DNA of 64,000 nt from Desulfovibrio sp. (GCA_030145055.1 JAQYWK010000004.1:608898-672897); one strand, 5' to 3'. Shown: positions 27,935-37,510, counted from the first letter of the stretch. The notes: a model not told the origin generated them from the letters alone. Program-made: numbers and translations.

Positions 27935-29587
27935 ATGACAGGTTCTTTTTGGGATTTTCTAGATACAGAGGCACGTTATAGATTGTTAGTGTCTGGCCAT
28001 GGAAAGCCTCACTTGATGGATACTGCCAGCAGGGTTTTAAGTCTTGCTGAAAAGGGAAAAGCTAATGGCTCGTTAATAGATCTTGGTGTGGATATTTTGC
28101 TTGCAGCATGGGAATCTAGCCCTTTGGATGGACAGCTTGCTACCAATCTTCTGTCCATTAATCAGCAACTCAAGTTTTTGCCTGAACAGTTAGTTGATAC
28201 GATGTCATTTGTTTCAACAAATAATAACGTTCCTGAGAATATAAGCTATTTGAAACGCTTAATCTCCCTTGATGACAAGGGAAAACTTCTTGAATATCTT
28301 GGCCAACAGACCGCGCGCGAGCCTGAAAATATTTTCTGGCTGTCACATTTCCTCGATCTTGCTTTTTTCACAGGACGATATGACATGGCTCGGGAAGCAA
28401 TTTCCAGAGGCTGGCCTTCTGCCATGAAGATTATTCAAAATAAGTATTCTGGTGATATCGCTTTTTGTACGGGTGATTATCAGCGTGCAGAGGATACTTA
28501 TGCTGATGTGTCTGGTAACACTTTGATTCTTGGTGATAGTCTTTTGCGGCTTGCGGAAGCTCTAGATCGTATGGGGCGCAGGGAAGAGGCTCTTATTTTG
28601 TGGCGGGATCGCATGAGAGCACGTCCTTGGCAGGTTAATACGTGGCTTAATGTCCATGATAAGGTACTGCAAAGCTCTGGCAATGAAGTGCTGAACGGGA
28701 AAGTTGCTGTGTGCCTTTATACTTACGGTAAATGCGATGACGTTAATAGAACAATTGCGTCAATCGCTGATTCGCCACTTGATAATGTTCATATTTTTGC
28801 TCTCAATAATGGAAGCTCCGACGATACTTCTCAGGTTCTAAAATCATGGCACGATAAACTTGGTTCACGTTTTACTGCGATTAATTTGCCTGTGAATATT
28901 GGTGCTCCGGCAGCTAGAAACTGGTTGAAAAATTTAGATCAAATGAAGAGCTTCGAGTATATCGCTTATCTTGATGATGACGCTGTTATCCCTGAAGATT
29001 GGCAGACTCATTTTAGCCATGCTGTCGCGAATTATCCTGATGCAGGAGTATGGGGCTGCAAGGTTGTGAATGACGGACAAAAAGAAGTTATCCAGCACGC
29101 TGATTTGCATTTACGCGAAACAGCGAAGGGTTTTAAAGATAAAACTCGCGAGTTTGAGTTTTCATATCTTGATCCATACAATCAAGACCTTGATTATGGG
29201 CAGTTTGATTATTGCAGGCCGTGCGTCTCTGTTACAGGGTGTTTTCATTTATTTAAAAGATCGGCTCTCGCTGAGATTGGAGATTTCGATCTGAGGTATT
29301 CGCCCACGCAGTATGATGATGTGGACCATGATTTTATGTTGGCAGTTGCCGGTAAAACGGCCGTTTATCAGGGGAGTTTACAGGTTTTACATAAGCGTAA
29401 AACAGGGGCTGCAGCTTCTAAGAGCTCTGCCTCCAGAGGTAGTGGAGAGGGAAATATGCTTAAGCTTGAATCGAAGTATTCAAAAGACGAAGTCTCTAAA
29501 ATAATCGAACGAGATCTTGCTCGTCTTGAGAATGATTTTGGGGAAAAATCAGTTAAGATTGCTTCTGTTATACAAAATATGCAATGA
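27935..29587 (+). CDS. family 2 glycosyltransferase with N-terminal helical-repeat domain
   Basis: A 550-residue protein. Residues 1-240 are helical and TPR-like (LAFFTGRYDMAREAI, SLLRLAEALDRMGRREEAL). Residues about 250-500 form a GT-A domain: VAVCLYTYGKCDD, ALNNGSSDDTSQVL, the metal-binding YLDDDAVIP and a later VTGCFHLFKRSALAEIG with YDDVDHDF. This architecture fits polysaccharide or protein glycosylation. AAGGAG precedes the ATG. The C-terminus is charged. Confidence 0.85.
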   Translation: MTGSFWDFLDTEARYRLLVSGHGKPHLMDTASRVLSLAEKGKANGSLIDLGVDILLAAWESSPLDGQLATNLLSINQQLKFLPEQLVDTMSFVSTNNNVPENISYLKRLISLDDKGKLLEYLGQQTAREPENIFWLSHFLDLAFFTGRYDMAREAISRGWPSAMKIIQNKYSGDIAFCTGDYQRAEDTYADVSGNTLILGDSLLRLAEALDRMGRREEALILWRDRMRARPWQVNTWLNVHDKVLQSSGNEVLNGKVAVCLYTYGKCDDVNRTIASIADSPLDNVHIFALNNGSSDDTSQVLKSWHDKLGSRFTAINLPVNIGAPAARNWLKNLDQMKSFEYIAYLDDDAVIPEDWQTHFSHAVANYPDAGVWGCKVVNDGQKEVIQHADLHLRETAKGFKDKTREFEFSYLDPYNQDLDYGQFDYCRPCVSVTGCFHLFKRSALAEIGDFDLRYSPTQYDDVDHDFMLAVAGKTAVYQGSLQVLHKRKTGAAASKSSASRGSGEGNMLKLESKYSKDEVSKIIERDLARLENDFGEKSVKIASVIQNMQ

Positions 29588-29607
29588 TTTTAATATGAAT
29601 CAAAAAA

Positions 29608-29639
29608 AGCGGAAGTTTCGATGAAACTTCCGCTTTTTT
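29608..29639. terminator. bidirectional terminator after the glycosyltransferase pair
   Basis: A 12-bp perfect stem (agcggaagtttc with gaaacttccgct, three-base loop) with A-run left and T-run right. Confidence 0.93.
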
Positions 29640-29648
29640 GTTACTAAA

Positions 29649-30185
29649 CTAATCTACAGCTGCGTTGAACTTTTCAAAGTATGGTCTTACTGCATCTACA
29701 TCTGCCTGAGGCGCTTGCATCATAGCCTTAGCTGTTAGCATTACGGACTGCATTTGCTCTTTCACCATTGCTTTCTGTTCTGGTGACATATCCGGGTCTG
29801 CCTCCATTTGAGCTAGTGCGGCTTTAATTTCGGCCATTCCGCTTGACGGGTCTTGTTCCATAGCTATCGAAACAAACGCTTTCAGAACTCTGCCAGAAGT
29901 TGTCGTCCATGTTTGTGCATTGAATCCGTTAGCCTCAATTATGTTTTTACAGTCAGCGCTGTAGTTATAGATAAGAGCCGACTGTTCGCTGATCATGTCA
30001 GAATTCAATGGGTCATTCATAGCCTGTTCTTCCATTTCACTTGCCATTTTATCCATGTATGGCTCAAGCTTTTCCATAACAGTAATGACCCTTTCGATTT
30101 CACTTGTAGTTAAGGGGGCCGTAGCATTTGCCATGGATGCGAATACAATAATTAATGTTAGAGCCAGTACTGTTCTTTTTAACAT
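29649..30185 (-). CDS. exported protein of unknown function
   Basis: A 178-residue protein with a signal peptide (MLKRTVLALTLIIVFASMANA) and an otherwise helical, methionine- and alanine-rich mature chain. No cysteine suggests a lipoprotein, and no domain is recognised. ACAGGAG precedes the ATG. It lies between the glycosyltransferase terminator and glnN's terminator, transcribed alone. A periplasmic chaperone-like or binding role is possible but not shown. Confidence 0.65.
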   Translation of the reverse strand: MLKRTVLALTLIIVFASMANATAPLTTSEIERVITVMEKLEPYMDKMASEMEEQAMNDPLNSDMISEQSALIYNYSADCKNIIEANGFNAQTWTTTSGRVLKAFVSIAMEQDPSSGMAEIKAALAQMEADPDMSPEQKAMVKEQMQSVMLTAKAMMQAPQADVDAVRPYFEKFNAAVD

Positions 30186-30341
30186 ATAATTCTCCTGTGT
30201 AATAAAAGTTCATTCTGTAAAACGAATAATTATCCATATATGTATTTTGAAAATATTCCAAGATAATTTGAACTACGAAGAAAAGGACGGTGGTTTCTTG
30301 TCAGCAGGTTGGCTAGGAATTGTTAGTAATAGCTCAAAACG

Positions 30342-30375
30342 CAGAAAGCCCAGCTTTATAAAGCTGGGCTTTCTG
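30342..30375 (-). terminator. intrinsic terminator of glnN
   Basis: A 34-base perfect palindrome (cagaaagcccagctttat and its complement) lies just after the glnN stop codon on the minus strand. Confidence 0.88.
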
Positions 30376-30398
30376 GCTTGTGGAGTAGTGGATATAAA

Positions 30399-32585
30399 TT
30401 ATTTGATAAACAGCATTTCAGAGTAGCTAGGTAGTGACCATAGGTCATCTGCTACTACATCTTCTAGGTAATCTGCATATTTACGTACTTCAAGCATTGC
30501 TGGCAATGCTGTGTAGCAGAGGTAAGTTGCTTCTTTGCCGTGATCTTCTGCAGTGTTTTCTTCCATAACCTTCTCAAGAGCAACTATTGCAGCCTGCATT
30601 TTTCTCAGGTTTTCAGTTACGTCTTCAAGTACATCTGTAGTGAATGGAACGCCGATTGCTTTCATGCTTGCACATGTATCAGCAAGTTCTTTCTGGTAGC
30701 GAACTCCACTAGGGAAGATGAGAGTCTTAGCAAGTTTAACAACAAGAGCAGCTTCAGTAACTATAGCTTGATTGTACTGCTCAAGGTATATTTCTTCGCG
30801 GCTTTCAAGTTCTTCCTTGGAGAATACATTGTACTTAGTGAAAAGTTCAATGACTTCAGGATCAGTCAAAGCTGGAATTGCTTCTGCTGATGTTGGAAGA
30901 TTTGGAAGGCCACGTACTTCTGTTGCTTCTTTATGCCACTCTTCAGAGTAACCGTCGCCATCAAAGAGGATAGAATCATGTTTGTCCATGATGTCTTTGA
31001 TGACTTTCTGAACAGCTTCGTTAAGTTTGGACTGGTCACCTTTGGTTACTGCTTCGAGTTCAGTCGCGATGAAGTCTAGGGACTCAGCTAGCATTGTGTT
31101 TATTGCAACTTGAGGTCCTGCGATAGAAGCATTAGAACCAACAGCTCTGAATTCGAAACGGTTGCCTGTGAAAGCAAATGGGCTGGTGCGGTTACGGTCA
31201 CCGGCGTCTCTAGGAAGCGGAGGCAATGTGTCTACACCAACTTTAAGAAATCCGGAACTCGTAGGAGTAGGGGAGTTGCCTTCTTTGATTTTCTGGAAGA
31301 TCTCTGTGAGATGTGACCCCATGAAAATAGACATGATCGCTGGAGGAGCTTCGTTAGCACCTAAGCGATGGTCATTACTTACAGAAGCAACCACTGCGCG
31401 CAGAAGTCTGCTGTGCTTGTGTACTGAACGGATGACAGCAGCACAGAAGATCAGAAACTGAGCATTTGTATGTGGGTTTTTACCTGGATCGAAGAGACTA
31501 CCATGCCCAGCACATCCTAGTGAATAGTTGAGGTGTTTACCGGAACCGTTAATTCCAGCAAATGGTTTTTCGTGAAGGAGGCAAGTCATACCATGTTTTT
31601 TAGCAGTACTCTTCAGAGTCGTCATGATCATCTGATTATGGTCAGTTGCTATGTTTGCGTGCTCGTAAAGAGGTGCAAGTTCGAACTGGCCGGGAGCAAC
31701 TTCGTTGTGACGAGTTTTTACAGGTACTCCAAGTTTGTAGAGTTCGTTTTCTGCATCCATCATAAATGATAGAACGCGGCGGGGAATTGCACCGAAGTAA
31801 TGATCGTCTAGCTCCTGGCCTTTAGCAGGTTTTGATCCGAAGAGAGTTCTTCCAGCAAGCTGGAGATCTGGACGAGCGAAGTAAAAGTTTCTGTCGATGA
31901 GGAAATATTCCTGCTCAGGTCCTGCGTTTGATACAACGCGGTTTCCTGAATCATCACCAAAAATTTTCAAAATTCTCTGAGCCTGAACGTTTACAACCTG
32001 ATTGGATCTAAGGAGAGGGGTCTTTTTATCAAGAGCTTCGCCAGTCCATGAAATGAATGCAGTCGGGATACATAGGAAAGTTCCGTTTGGATTTTCAAGA
32101 ATGTAAGCTGGGCTTGTTACATCCCAGGCTGTGTATCCGCGTGCTTCGAAAGTTGTGCGTAGTCCGCCGTTAGGGAAACTGGATGCATCTGGCTCACCCT
32201 GAATGAGAAGCTTGCCTTCGAATTCAGCAATTGCGCTTCCTTTTCCATCAGGAGTTAGGAAACCGTCATGCTTTTCAGCAGTGAGTCCGGTGAGTGGGTA
32301 AAATACATGTGTGTAATGAGTTGCGCCTTTTTCAAGAGCCCATTCTTTCATCGCATTTGCAACTGTATCAGCTATTGAAGGATCAACTTTCTGCCCTTCA
32401 TCGATGGTTTTTTTGAGTGATCTGTATACGTCTTTAGGAAGTCTTTCCTGCATTACTACGTCGTTAAAAACATTGCAGCCGAATAGGTCGGTTGGTTTCT
32501 GCTCTGCAAAGTTCAGAGGAGTGGCTGGAGGAGTATAATTTGTTACAGCTGAAATTGCGCTCTGGCGAGTCTGGTTTGAACTCAT
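30399..32585 (-). CDS. glnN: glutamine synthetase type III
   Basis: A 728-residue GSIII, much longer than GSI (about 470). Type marks: [16 protein letters not shown] near the start, [48 protein letters not shown] and [16 protein letters not shown]. It joins ammonia to glutamate. It lies divergent from an ABC importer of the glutamine type, 588 bases away, suggesting shared nitrogen-linked regulation. AAGGAG lies about 10 bases before the ATG. Confidence 0.95.
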   Translation of the reverse strand: MSSNQTRQSAISAVTNYTPPATPLNFAEQKPTDLFGCNVFNDVVMQERLPKDVYRSLKKTIDEGQKVDPSIADTVANAMKEWALEKGATHYTHVFYPLTGLTAEKHDGFLTPDGKGSAIAEFEGKLLIQGEPDASSFPNGGLRTTFEARGYTAWDVTSPAYILENPNGTFLCIPTAFISWTGEALDKKTPLLRSNQVVNVQAQRILKIFGDDSGNRVVSNAGPEQEYFLIDRNFYFARPDLQLAGRTLFGSKPAKGQELDDHYFGAIPRRVLSFMMDAENELYKLGVPVKTRHNEVAPGQFELAPLYEHANIATDHNQMIMTTLKSTAKKHGMTCLLHEKPFAGINGSGKHLNYSLGCAGHGSLFDPGKNPHTNAQFLIFCAAVIRSVHKHSRLLRAVVASVSNDHRLGANEAPPAIMSIFMGSHLTEIFQKIKEGNSPTPTSSGFLKVGVDTLPPLPRDAGDRNRTSPFAFTGNRFEFRAVGSNASIAGPQVAINTMLAESLDFIATELEAVTKGDQSKLNEAVQKVIKDIMDKHDSILFDGDGYSEEWHKEATEVRGLPNLPTSAEAIPALTDPEVIELFTKYNVFSKEELESREEIYLEQYNQAIVTEAALVVKLAKTLIFPSGVRYQKELADTCASMKAIGVPFTTDVLEDVTENLRKMQAAIVALEKVMEENTAEDHGKEATYLCYTALPAMLEVRKYADYLEDVVADDLWSLPSYSEMLFIK

Positions 32586-33172
32586 TTTGAAAAAGCTCCT
32601 TGATCTTATTTAAAATTGATCTCTGTTTACACAGAGCATGGAAACTTAATTGGCAAATATTTGTTTTGAATAAAGCAGAGAGTATGCCTAAATTATTATA
32701 TTATTTAAAAACAGTCTCTTAGGCTTAATCTGATTTAATCTGGTTTAATGTTGAGCGTAAATTTTAACAAAATAGTATAAAATGGCTGTGGATTAAAGAG
32801 TGAAATATACATAAATGTTATTTCGTTGTGGGAATGTCTTAAATAATGAATTTATTAATGTGTGAGATCCTTACATAAGTTATATTATGTTGGTAAACGG
32901 AAACAAAAGATCTTATTTTTGTTTTTTATATTCTATATGGTAGGAATTTGCAAATTTAGAATTGAATTTAAGTTGTGAGTTTGTGGCAAAAATGATTCTT
33001 TTGTCAAATTTGGATATTTCGGATCTTTTCTGAAATCTTGAAATTTCGAATAAAAAGTGCTAAAAACAAGAATAACGTACTATTTGTCGTAAATATGTGA
33101 GTTGTGCGGATATACCTTCATAATTGTAGAATGAAGGTTCATTTATTAATTTGCGCCATTTTTGGAGGTTGC
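32586..33172. other. AT-rich divergent regulatory region, glnN / glnH
   Basis: About 590 bases of low-GC sequence without genes. It contains three in-phase 10-base units (cttaatctga, tttaatctgg, tttaatgttg at 32724-32753), possibly a binding site. An inverted repeat accttcat/atgaaggt (33114-33121 with 33131-33138) may fold in the leader. I looked for a clear sigma-54 element (GG-N10-GC) near either gene and did not find a good one; promoters remain unassigned. Confidence 0.4.
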
Positions 33173-33919
33173 ATGAAAAAATTGTTGTCACTTATCGTTG
33201 CTGCAGTTCTCACCGTAGCGATGGTTGGATCAGCTTTTGCTGATAAACTTATAGTTGCTTGTGATACTAGCTTTCCACCTTTTGAATTCAAAGACCCTGA
33301 AACTGGAACTCATACTGGTTTTGATGTTGAGTTGTGGGACGCTATTGCTAAGAAGATTGGTGCAGAATACACTTTGCAGCCTATGGATTTCAACGGAATT
33401 ATTCCTGGCCTTCAGTCTGACCAGGTTGATGTTGGTATAGCTGGTATGACCATTAAGCCTGAGCGCTCCAAAGTTGTAGATTTCTCAGATCCTTACTATA
33501 ATGCAGGTCTGCTCATTCTTGTTAAAGACGGTGATAACTCCATTAAAGATATTAAAGATCTTAAAGGCAAAATTGTTGCAACCAAGCTTGGAACAACTTC
33601 TGCTGACTTTGTAAAAGCAAATTGTGGAGCTAAAGAAGTTAAGCTCTTCCCTAACAGTGACGCAATGTTCATGGAACTCATGGCTGGCGGAGCTGATGCT
33701 GTAATGTTTGATTCCCCTGTTATTGGTGACTTTGCTCGCAAGGCAACTAAAGGACAGGTTAAAGTTGTTGGACCTCTGTACCAGGGACAGTCATACGGAA
33801 TCGCATTCCCTAAAGGCAGCAAGCTCGTTACTAAAGTGAACACTGCTCTTAAAAGCCTCCGTGCTAGCGGTGAATACCGTACACTCTACATTAAGTGGTT
33901 CGGATCAGAGCCTAAATAA
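33173..33919 (+). CDS. glnH: polar-amino-acid (glutamine-type) ABC substrate-binding protein
   Basis: A 248-residue protein with signal peptide (MKKLLSLIVAAVLTVAMVG) and the solute-binding family 3 pattern: LIVACDTSFPPFEFKDPETG, GFDVELWDAIAKKIG, VDVGIAGMTIKPERS, then KLGTTSADFVK. The ATG at 33173 has GGAGG upstream; the 33104 frame adds residues with no signal. Together with the permease and ATPase downstream it forms a full importer. Glutamine is the likely substrate by gene neighbourhood and homology; the specificity is not proven. Confidence 0.88.
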   Translation: MKKLLSLIVAAVLTVAMVGSAFADKLIVACDTSFPPFEFKDPETGTHTGFDVELWDAIAKKIGAEYTLQPMDFNGIIPGLQSDQVDVGIAGMTIKPERSKVVDFSDPYYNAGLLILVKDGDNSIKDIKDLKGKIVATKLGTTSADFVKANCGAKEVKLFPNSDAMFMELMAGGADAVMFDSPVIGDFARKATKGQVKVVGPLYQGQSYGIAFPKGSKLVTKVNTALKSLRASGEYRTLYIKWFGSEPK

Positions 33920-33989
33920 ATAATTCGGTTTTATTGTAATTCTGGGGCGGCTTTTGTCGCCCCTTATTCTTTTAAAAGACAGAGGAAGT

Positions 33990-34658
33990 ATGGCATTCGT
34001 ATTTGAAACTTCAGTGTTTTGGGACACTTTCCCTATGCTTATGCGTGGCTTGAAGCTTACAGTTCAGATTGCTGTTGGTGGGCTCTTTTTCGGTTTTATA
34101 CTTGGTAGTTTAGCTGGTTTGATGAAGTTAGCCCGATCATTGGTTGTAAGAAAGCTTGCCGGAGTTTATGTCGAAGCGATTCGCGGGACTCCCATGCTGG
34201 TTCAAGCCATGTTCCTATATTACGGCGTACCTATGGCCGTCGGGGTGAGGATCTCTCCCATTACTGCCGGTATAATTATTATTGCTGTTAATTCAGGTGC
34301 ATATATTGCTGAAATTGTACGTGGTGCTGTGCAGTCAATTAATCCCGGTCAGGTTGAAGCGGGCCGTTCCATCGGGCTCACCAGAACTCAGACAATGCTC
34401 TATGTTGTTTGGCCTCAAGCCTTGAAACGCATGATTCCTCCTTTGGGCAACCAGTTTATCATCAGCTTGAAGGATACTTCATTATTAATGGTTATTGGTG
34501 TTGGTGAACTTATGCGAACCGGGCAGGAGATTACTTCTGTTAACTTTAGAGCTTTTGAAGTTTATCTTGCAGTTGCCTGTGTATATCTTGTGATGACTCT
34601 TTCTATCGCTCAAGGTATGAAAATGCTTGAGAAAAAGCTGAACACTTCCCGGAGATAA
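33990..34658 (+). CDS. glnP: amino-acid ABC transporter permease
   Basis: A 222-residue protein with about five membrane segments and the HisM/GlnP family loop ([21 protein letters not shown]). The ATG at 33990 follows AGAGGAAG. The frame back to 33954 is within the preceding leader and lacks a ribosome site. It sits five bases before the ATPase gene. Confidence 0.9.
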   Translation: MAFVFETSVFWDTFPMLMRGLKLTVQIAVGGLFFGFILGSLAGLMKLARSLVVRKLAGVYVEAIRGTPMLVQAMFLYYGVPMAVGVRISPITAGIIIIAVNSGAYIAEIVRGAVQSINPGQVEAGRSIGLTRTQTMLYVVWPQALKRMIPPLGNQFIISLKDTSLLMVIGVGELMRTGQEITSVNFRAFEVYLAVACVYLVMTLSIAQGMKMLEKKLNTSRR

Positions 34659-34662
34659 CGCT

Positions 34663-35394
34663 GTGATTAATATAAAAAATTTACATAAAAATTTCGGTGA
34701 TCTTAAAGTTATCAAGGGAATTGATCTGCATGTTAAATCCGGTGAGGTCGTGTGTATTATCGGGCCATCTGGTTCTGGTAAATCGACTGTTCTGAGATGC
34801 ATAAATAAACTTGAAGTGCCTAGCTCAGGCTCTATTGCTGTAGATGGCCATGACATTATGGATAAGCAGACTAATATAAATGAAGTCAGGGCTGAGGCCG
34901 GTATGGTTTTTCAGCAGTTTAATCTTTTTCCGCACATGTCTATTTTAGAGAACGTCACACTCGGGCCTATTAAGGTTCGTAATATGAGCAAAACTGATGC
35001 TGATGAATTAGGGGTCAAGCTCCTCGAGAAGGTCGGCTTAAAAGATAAAGCCGAAAATTATCCGGATCAACTTTCCGGTGGACAGAAACAGCGTGTTGCA
35101 ATTGCGCGTTCTCTTGCCTTGCAACCTAAGGTTATTTTATTTGATGAGCCTACATCCGCTCTTGATCCTGAACTAGTAGGTGAAGTTCTTGATGTTATGC
35201 AAAAACTTGCGAAAGAGGGCATGACAATGGTCGTGGTGACCCATGAGATGGGTTTTGCAAAAGAAGTTGCTGACAGGGTTATATTTATTGATGAAGGCGT
35301 AATACAGGAAGAAGGGGCTCCTGATAACTTCTTCTCCAATCCTAAAAATCCAAGATTGAAGGACTTTTTAGGTAAAGTTGTTTCGCACCTTTAA
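34663..35394 (+). CDS. glnQ: amino-acid ABC transporter ATPase
   Basis: A 243-residue ATPase with Walker [10 protein letters not shown], signature [14 protein letters not shown], Walker [12 protein letters not shown] and a VVTHEMGFA switch. The GTG start at 34663 is used, the previous stop being four bases before. With the binding protein and permease it forms the GlnHPQ importer. Confidence 0.93.
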   Translation: MINIKNLHKNFGDLKVIKGIDLHVKSGEVVCIIGPSGSGKSTVLRCINKLEVPSSGSIAVDGHDIMDKQTNINEVRAEAGMVFQQFNLFPHMSILENVTLGPIKVRNMSKTDADELGVKLLEKVGLKDKAENYPDQLSGGQKQRVAIARSLALQPKVILFDEPTSALDPELVGEVLDVMQKLAKEGMTMVVVTHEMGFAKEVADRVIFIDEGVIQEEGAPDNFFSNPKNPRLKDFLGKVVSHL

Positions 35395-35417
35395 TTCTAA
35401 TTTTAAATTACTTTTTT

Positions 35418-35451
35418 AAGCGGCCCTTCTATTGAAGTGGCCGCTTTTTTT
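35418..35451 (+). terminator. intrinsic terminator after glnQ
   Basis: aagcggcc / ggccgctt stem with an inner cttc/gaag part, followed by a T-run. Confidence 0.9.
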
Positions 35452-35548
35452 ATTGGTTTAAAATCTATAAAGACTTGACTGAGTGTTGTATTTGCAGAAT
35501 AAGATTAAGTATCTACTGATATTTAACTTTTTAAGGAGTTTTTACCTT

Positions 35549-36124
35549 ATGAAAAAAATGATTTGTTGTAGCCTTGTAGCTCTAGTTTTGATGGCGTTTA
35601 GTTCTTCTGCATTTGCTGCTGATTACCCTGAGGTTCGCGGAACATGGGGTGGAATTGTTAAACTAATCACTAAAGACGGAGATGTTCGTGAGAACAAAGC
35701 AGTATTTGTTATTAATAAACAAGATGGTGCTGTTTTTTCCGGCTATAAAATCTGGTTTGTTGATACCAAAGAGAACGCGCTGACTGAACCTTTCTGCGGG
35801 ATTATTGATGCAGATGGAGTTACGCTTTACTTTGCTGAGGGTGATGATGGGTATACTCAGGGAACAATTACCGGAAAGCAGACTATGTCCCTTTACTATC
35901 TGGAGAGTGGCAGGAAGGCTAAGGCCATCTACTATCAGCTAGAAAGGGTTCGCTTTACCAGAGGATTTATTGATATCGACAAAGATGGCAATAAAACAAT
36001 AATTCGTTCTGAAATTGTGAATGTTTACCCTTTGAATGCAGAGCGTATTATGCGTGAAGCTGACTTGAATAAAGACGGTCAGCTTAGCAAGAAAGAGTGG
36101 GAAACTTGGAAGAACGGAAAATAG
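35549..36124 (+). CDS. secreted EF-hand protein of unknown function
   Basis: The ATG at 35549 is preferred (AAGGAG at about -11, signal peptide ending SSSAFAADY), giving 191 residues; the 35483 frame has no ribosome site. The mature N-terminal part is beta-rich (VRGTWGGIVK, FSGYKIW) without a known family. Near the end are two calcium-loop-like segments: DIDKDGNKTIIRSE and DLNKDGQLSKKEW; only the second fits an EF-hand loop well. Calcium binding is an inference. Confidence 0.75.
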   Translation: MKKMICCSLVALVLMAFSSSAFAADYPEVRGTWGGIVKLITKDGDVRENKAVFVINKQDGAVFSGYKIWFVDTKENALTEPFCGIIDADGVTLYFAEGDDGYTQGTITGKQTMSLYYLESGRKAKAIYYQLERVRFTRGFIDIDKDGNKTIIRSEIVNVYPLNAERIMREADLNKDGQLSKKEWETWKNGK

Positions 36125-36150
36125 AGTATACGAAAAAGTGATTAAAAAAA

Positions 36151-36181
36151 GGCGCGGTCATTATGACCGCGCCTTTTTTTT
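36151..36181 (+). terminator. intrinsic terminator after the EF-hand gene
   Basis: ggcgcggtc / gaccgcgcc with a five-base loop, followed by eight T and preceded by an A-run, so it may also act on the minus strand. Confidence 0.92.
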
Positions 36182-36243
36182 GTTCACAATTGCTGCAGGG
36201 ACGTTGTCTCCTTACCTAGGAGCACGTTTATCTCTATTGAGCA

Positions 36244-36432
36244 TCATCGGCCGCGTGGATTCATTTCTTTGCATCTAGCAGCTAAACAGGCTCCTGTGGT
36301 ACCCTTTATTTTTGCCAAGGTGTTAGCTCCGCCAGCTATAGCTTTCAGAATCTGTCCCTTTGTGATGTTGGAGCAGTAACAAACTTGCTCATTATCCGGA
36401 GCAAGGAGAATGTTTTCTGAAAAGTTATTCAT
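36244..36432 (-). CDS. BFD-like [2Fe-2S] protein
   Basis: A 62-residue protein with the BFD-domain cysteine set CYC (18, 20) and CLAARC (49, 54), as in bacterioferritin-associated ferredoxin and NifU-type domains. The intervening helices (KGQILKAIAGGANTLAKIKG) fit. It starts five bases after the hemerythrin stop on the same strand, so the two are one transcription unit; an electron or iron partner for the hemerythrin is inferred. Confidence 0.85.
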   Translation of the reverse strand: MNNFSENILLAPDNEQVCYCSNITKGQILKAIAGGANTLAKIKGTTGACLAARCKEMNPRGR

Positions 36433-36437
36433 AAAAA

Positions 36438-36848
36438 TTACTCTTGTCCCTTTTCAATTAAGAAAGCACCAAATTTTTTATCCGTTTTAAGTATATGATT
36501 ACGTAGCCAGTCTGCAAGATACTTAAAAACTTTGATTGGATCTATGTCAGTATTGTTTGAAGATAGAAGGTTGTCTGTAGACGCTACTTTAATCATAAAT
36601 TCATTGTGCTGCTTTCTGTGAGTTTCCGCGTGAGGGTATTTATGATGTTTCATGTACATTTCCTCAGTAGCGAAATGGGTCATGGCGTAATTACGCATTT
36701 CTTCGACCAACTCAACAAGAACTTCGTCTTCTCTCATTGCTTCAATTGAATCATAAGCTTTATTGATCATATCAATTAGAGTTTTATGTTCGTCATCAAT
36801 TTTTTTTACTCCAACAGAGTAATTAGTCTTCCATGTCAATATTGGCAT
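36438..36848 (-). CDS. bacteriohemerythrin
   Basis: A 136-residue single-domain hemerythrin. The diiron ligand pattern is complete: H in DDEHKTL, HFATEEMYM, HRKQHNEF and HILKTDKKF. It binds O2 and may act in oxygen buffering or sensing, as in other anaerobes. GAGGTG lies before the ATG. It is paired with a BFD ferredoxin downstream. Confidence 0.92.
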   Translation of the reverse strand: MPILTWKTNYSVGVKKIDDEHKTLIDMINKAYDSIEAMREDEVLVELVEEMRNYAMTHFATEEMYMKHHKYPHAETHRKQHNEFMIKVASTDNLLSSNNTDIDPIKVFKYLADWLRNHILKTDKKFGAFLIEKGQE

Positions 36849-37027
36849 TTAGCACCTCTTTAGTTTTGTAAATCATAATGCTAATCATATGTTAGATCAA
36901 GGTTTAGTTGGGTTTAGGAGAGAGTGTCGCAGTGCTATCGCATTGTAATTTCGTATTAAAATTAAACTCTAATCTAAAAAATGTTGGAGAAGAGTAGTAG
37001 AAATAATATAAATAAAAACTAAATGTC
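36849..37027. other. intergenic region between hemerythrin and RRM genes
   Basis: Contains the hemerythrin ribosome site and upstream sequence; no gene is visible. The stronger signals for the RRM gene lie further downstream. Confidence 0.5.
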
Positions 37028-37056
37028 TTGACATTTGTTCAGCTTTGGTGGATTTA
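37028..37056 (+). promoter_or_regulatory. predicted sigma-70 promoter of the RRM gene
   Basis: TTGACA (37028-37033), 17-base spacer and GATTTA (37051-37056). The -10 is imperfect, so transcription start near 37063 is a prediction. Confidence 0.55.
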
Positions 37057-37062
37057 AGATTT

Positions 37063-37219
37063 CTAGACGCAAGCAACGCCCGTGGAGGCGTGGTCCGAAT
37101 GTGACCAAAGCTAGCTTATAAACAGGTATATCCAGGAGCAATGTGCATCTTGTACGCTGCTCCTTATTTTTGTTGGTGCGAAAGTGTCAGCTCTCAAACA
37201 ATTTTTAGGAGAATATATA
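37063..37219 (+). promoter_or_regulatory. structured 5' leader with terminator-like hairpin
   Basis: About 157 bases of leader precede the RRM gene. Three hairpins can form: acgcc/ggcgt (37076-37091), ggtc/gacc (37092-37106), then a 7-bp stem aggagca/tgctcct (37134-37164) followed by tatttttg. The last resembles an intrinsic terminator inside the leader, so transcription attenuation is plausible. No known riboswitch class is recognised. Confidence 0.5.
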
Positions 37220-37483
37220 ATGTCTAAAAAACTTTATGTTGGAAACTTGCCTTGGTCTGCTACTGAAGATGAAATCCGTTCCGCTTTCGAAGCTTACGGT
37301 GAAGTAATTTCTATCAATCTTATCGAAGATCGTGAAACTGGCCGTCCTCGCGGATTTGGCTTTGTTGAAATGGACGATTCCGGTGCTCTCGAAGTTATCG
37401 CGAACATGGACGGAAAAGATTTCGGCGGACGTAACCTTAAGGTTAACGAAGCTAAGCCACGTGAAGAACGTCCACGCTGGTAG
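37220..37483 (+). CDS. RRM-type RNA-binding protein
   Basis: An 87-residue single RRM with RNP2 LYVGNL and RNP1 RGFGFVEM and a short basic tail (REERPRW). Such cyanobacterial and proteobacterial RRM proteins are often cold- or stress-induced and bind mRNA. ATG 37220 has TTAGGAG upstream; an in-frame GTG at 37184 would place that site inside. A wobble-rich terminator follows the stop. Confidence 0.92.
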   Translation: MSKKLYVGNLPWSATEDEIRSAFEAYGEVISINLIEDRETGRPRGFGFVEMDDSGALEVIANMDGKDFGGRNLKVNEAKPREERPRW

Positions 37484-37510
37484 TTTTTAGTTAAACACTA
37501 GTTGGTACAG

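Noticed and set aside
32586..33172. Sigma-54 promoter for glnN or glnH
   Set aside because: TGGCA-like tracts near 32652 and 32977 lack the GC at the -12 position.
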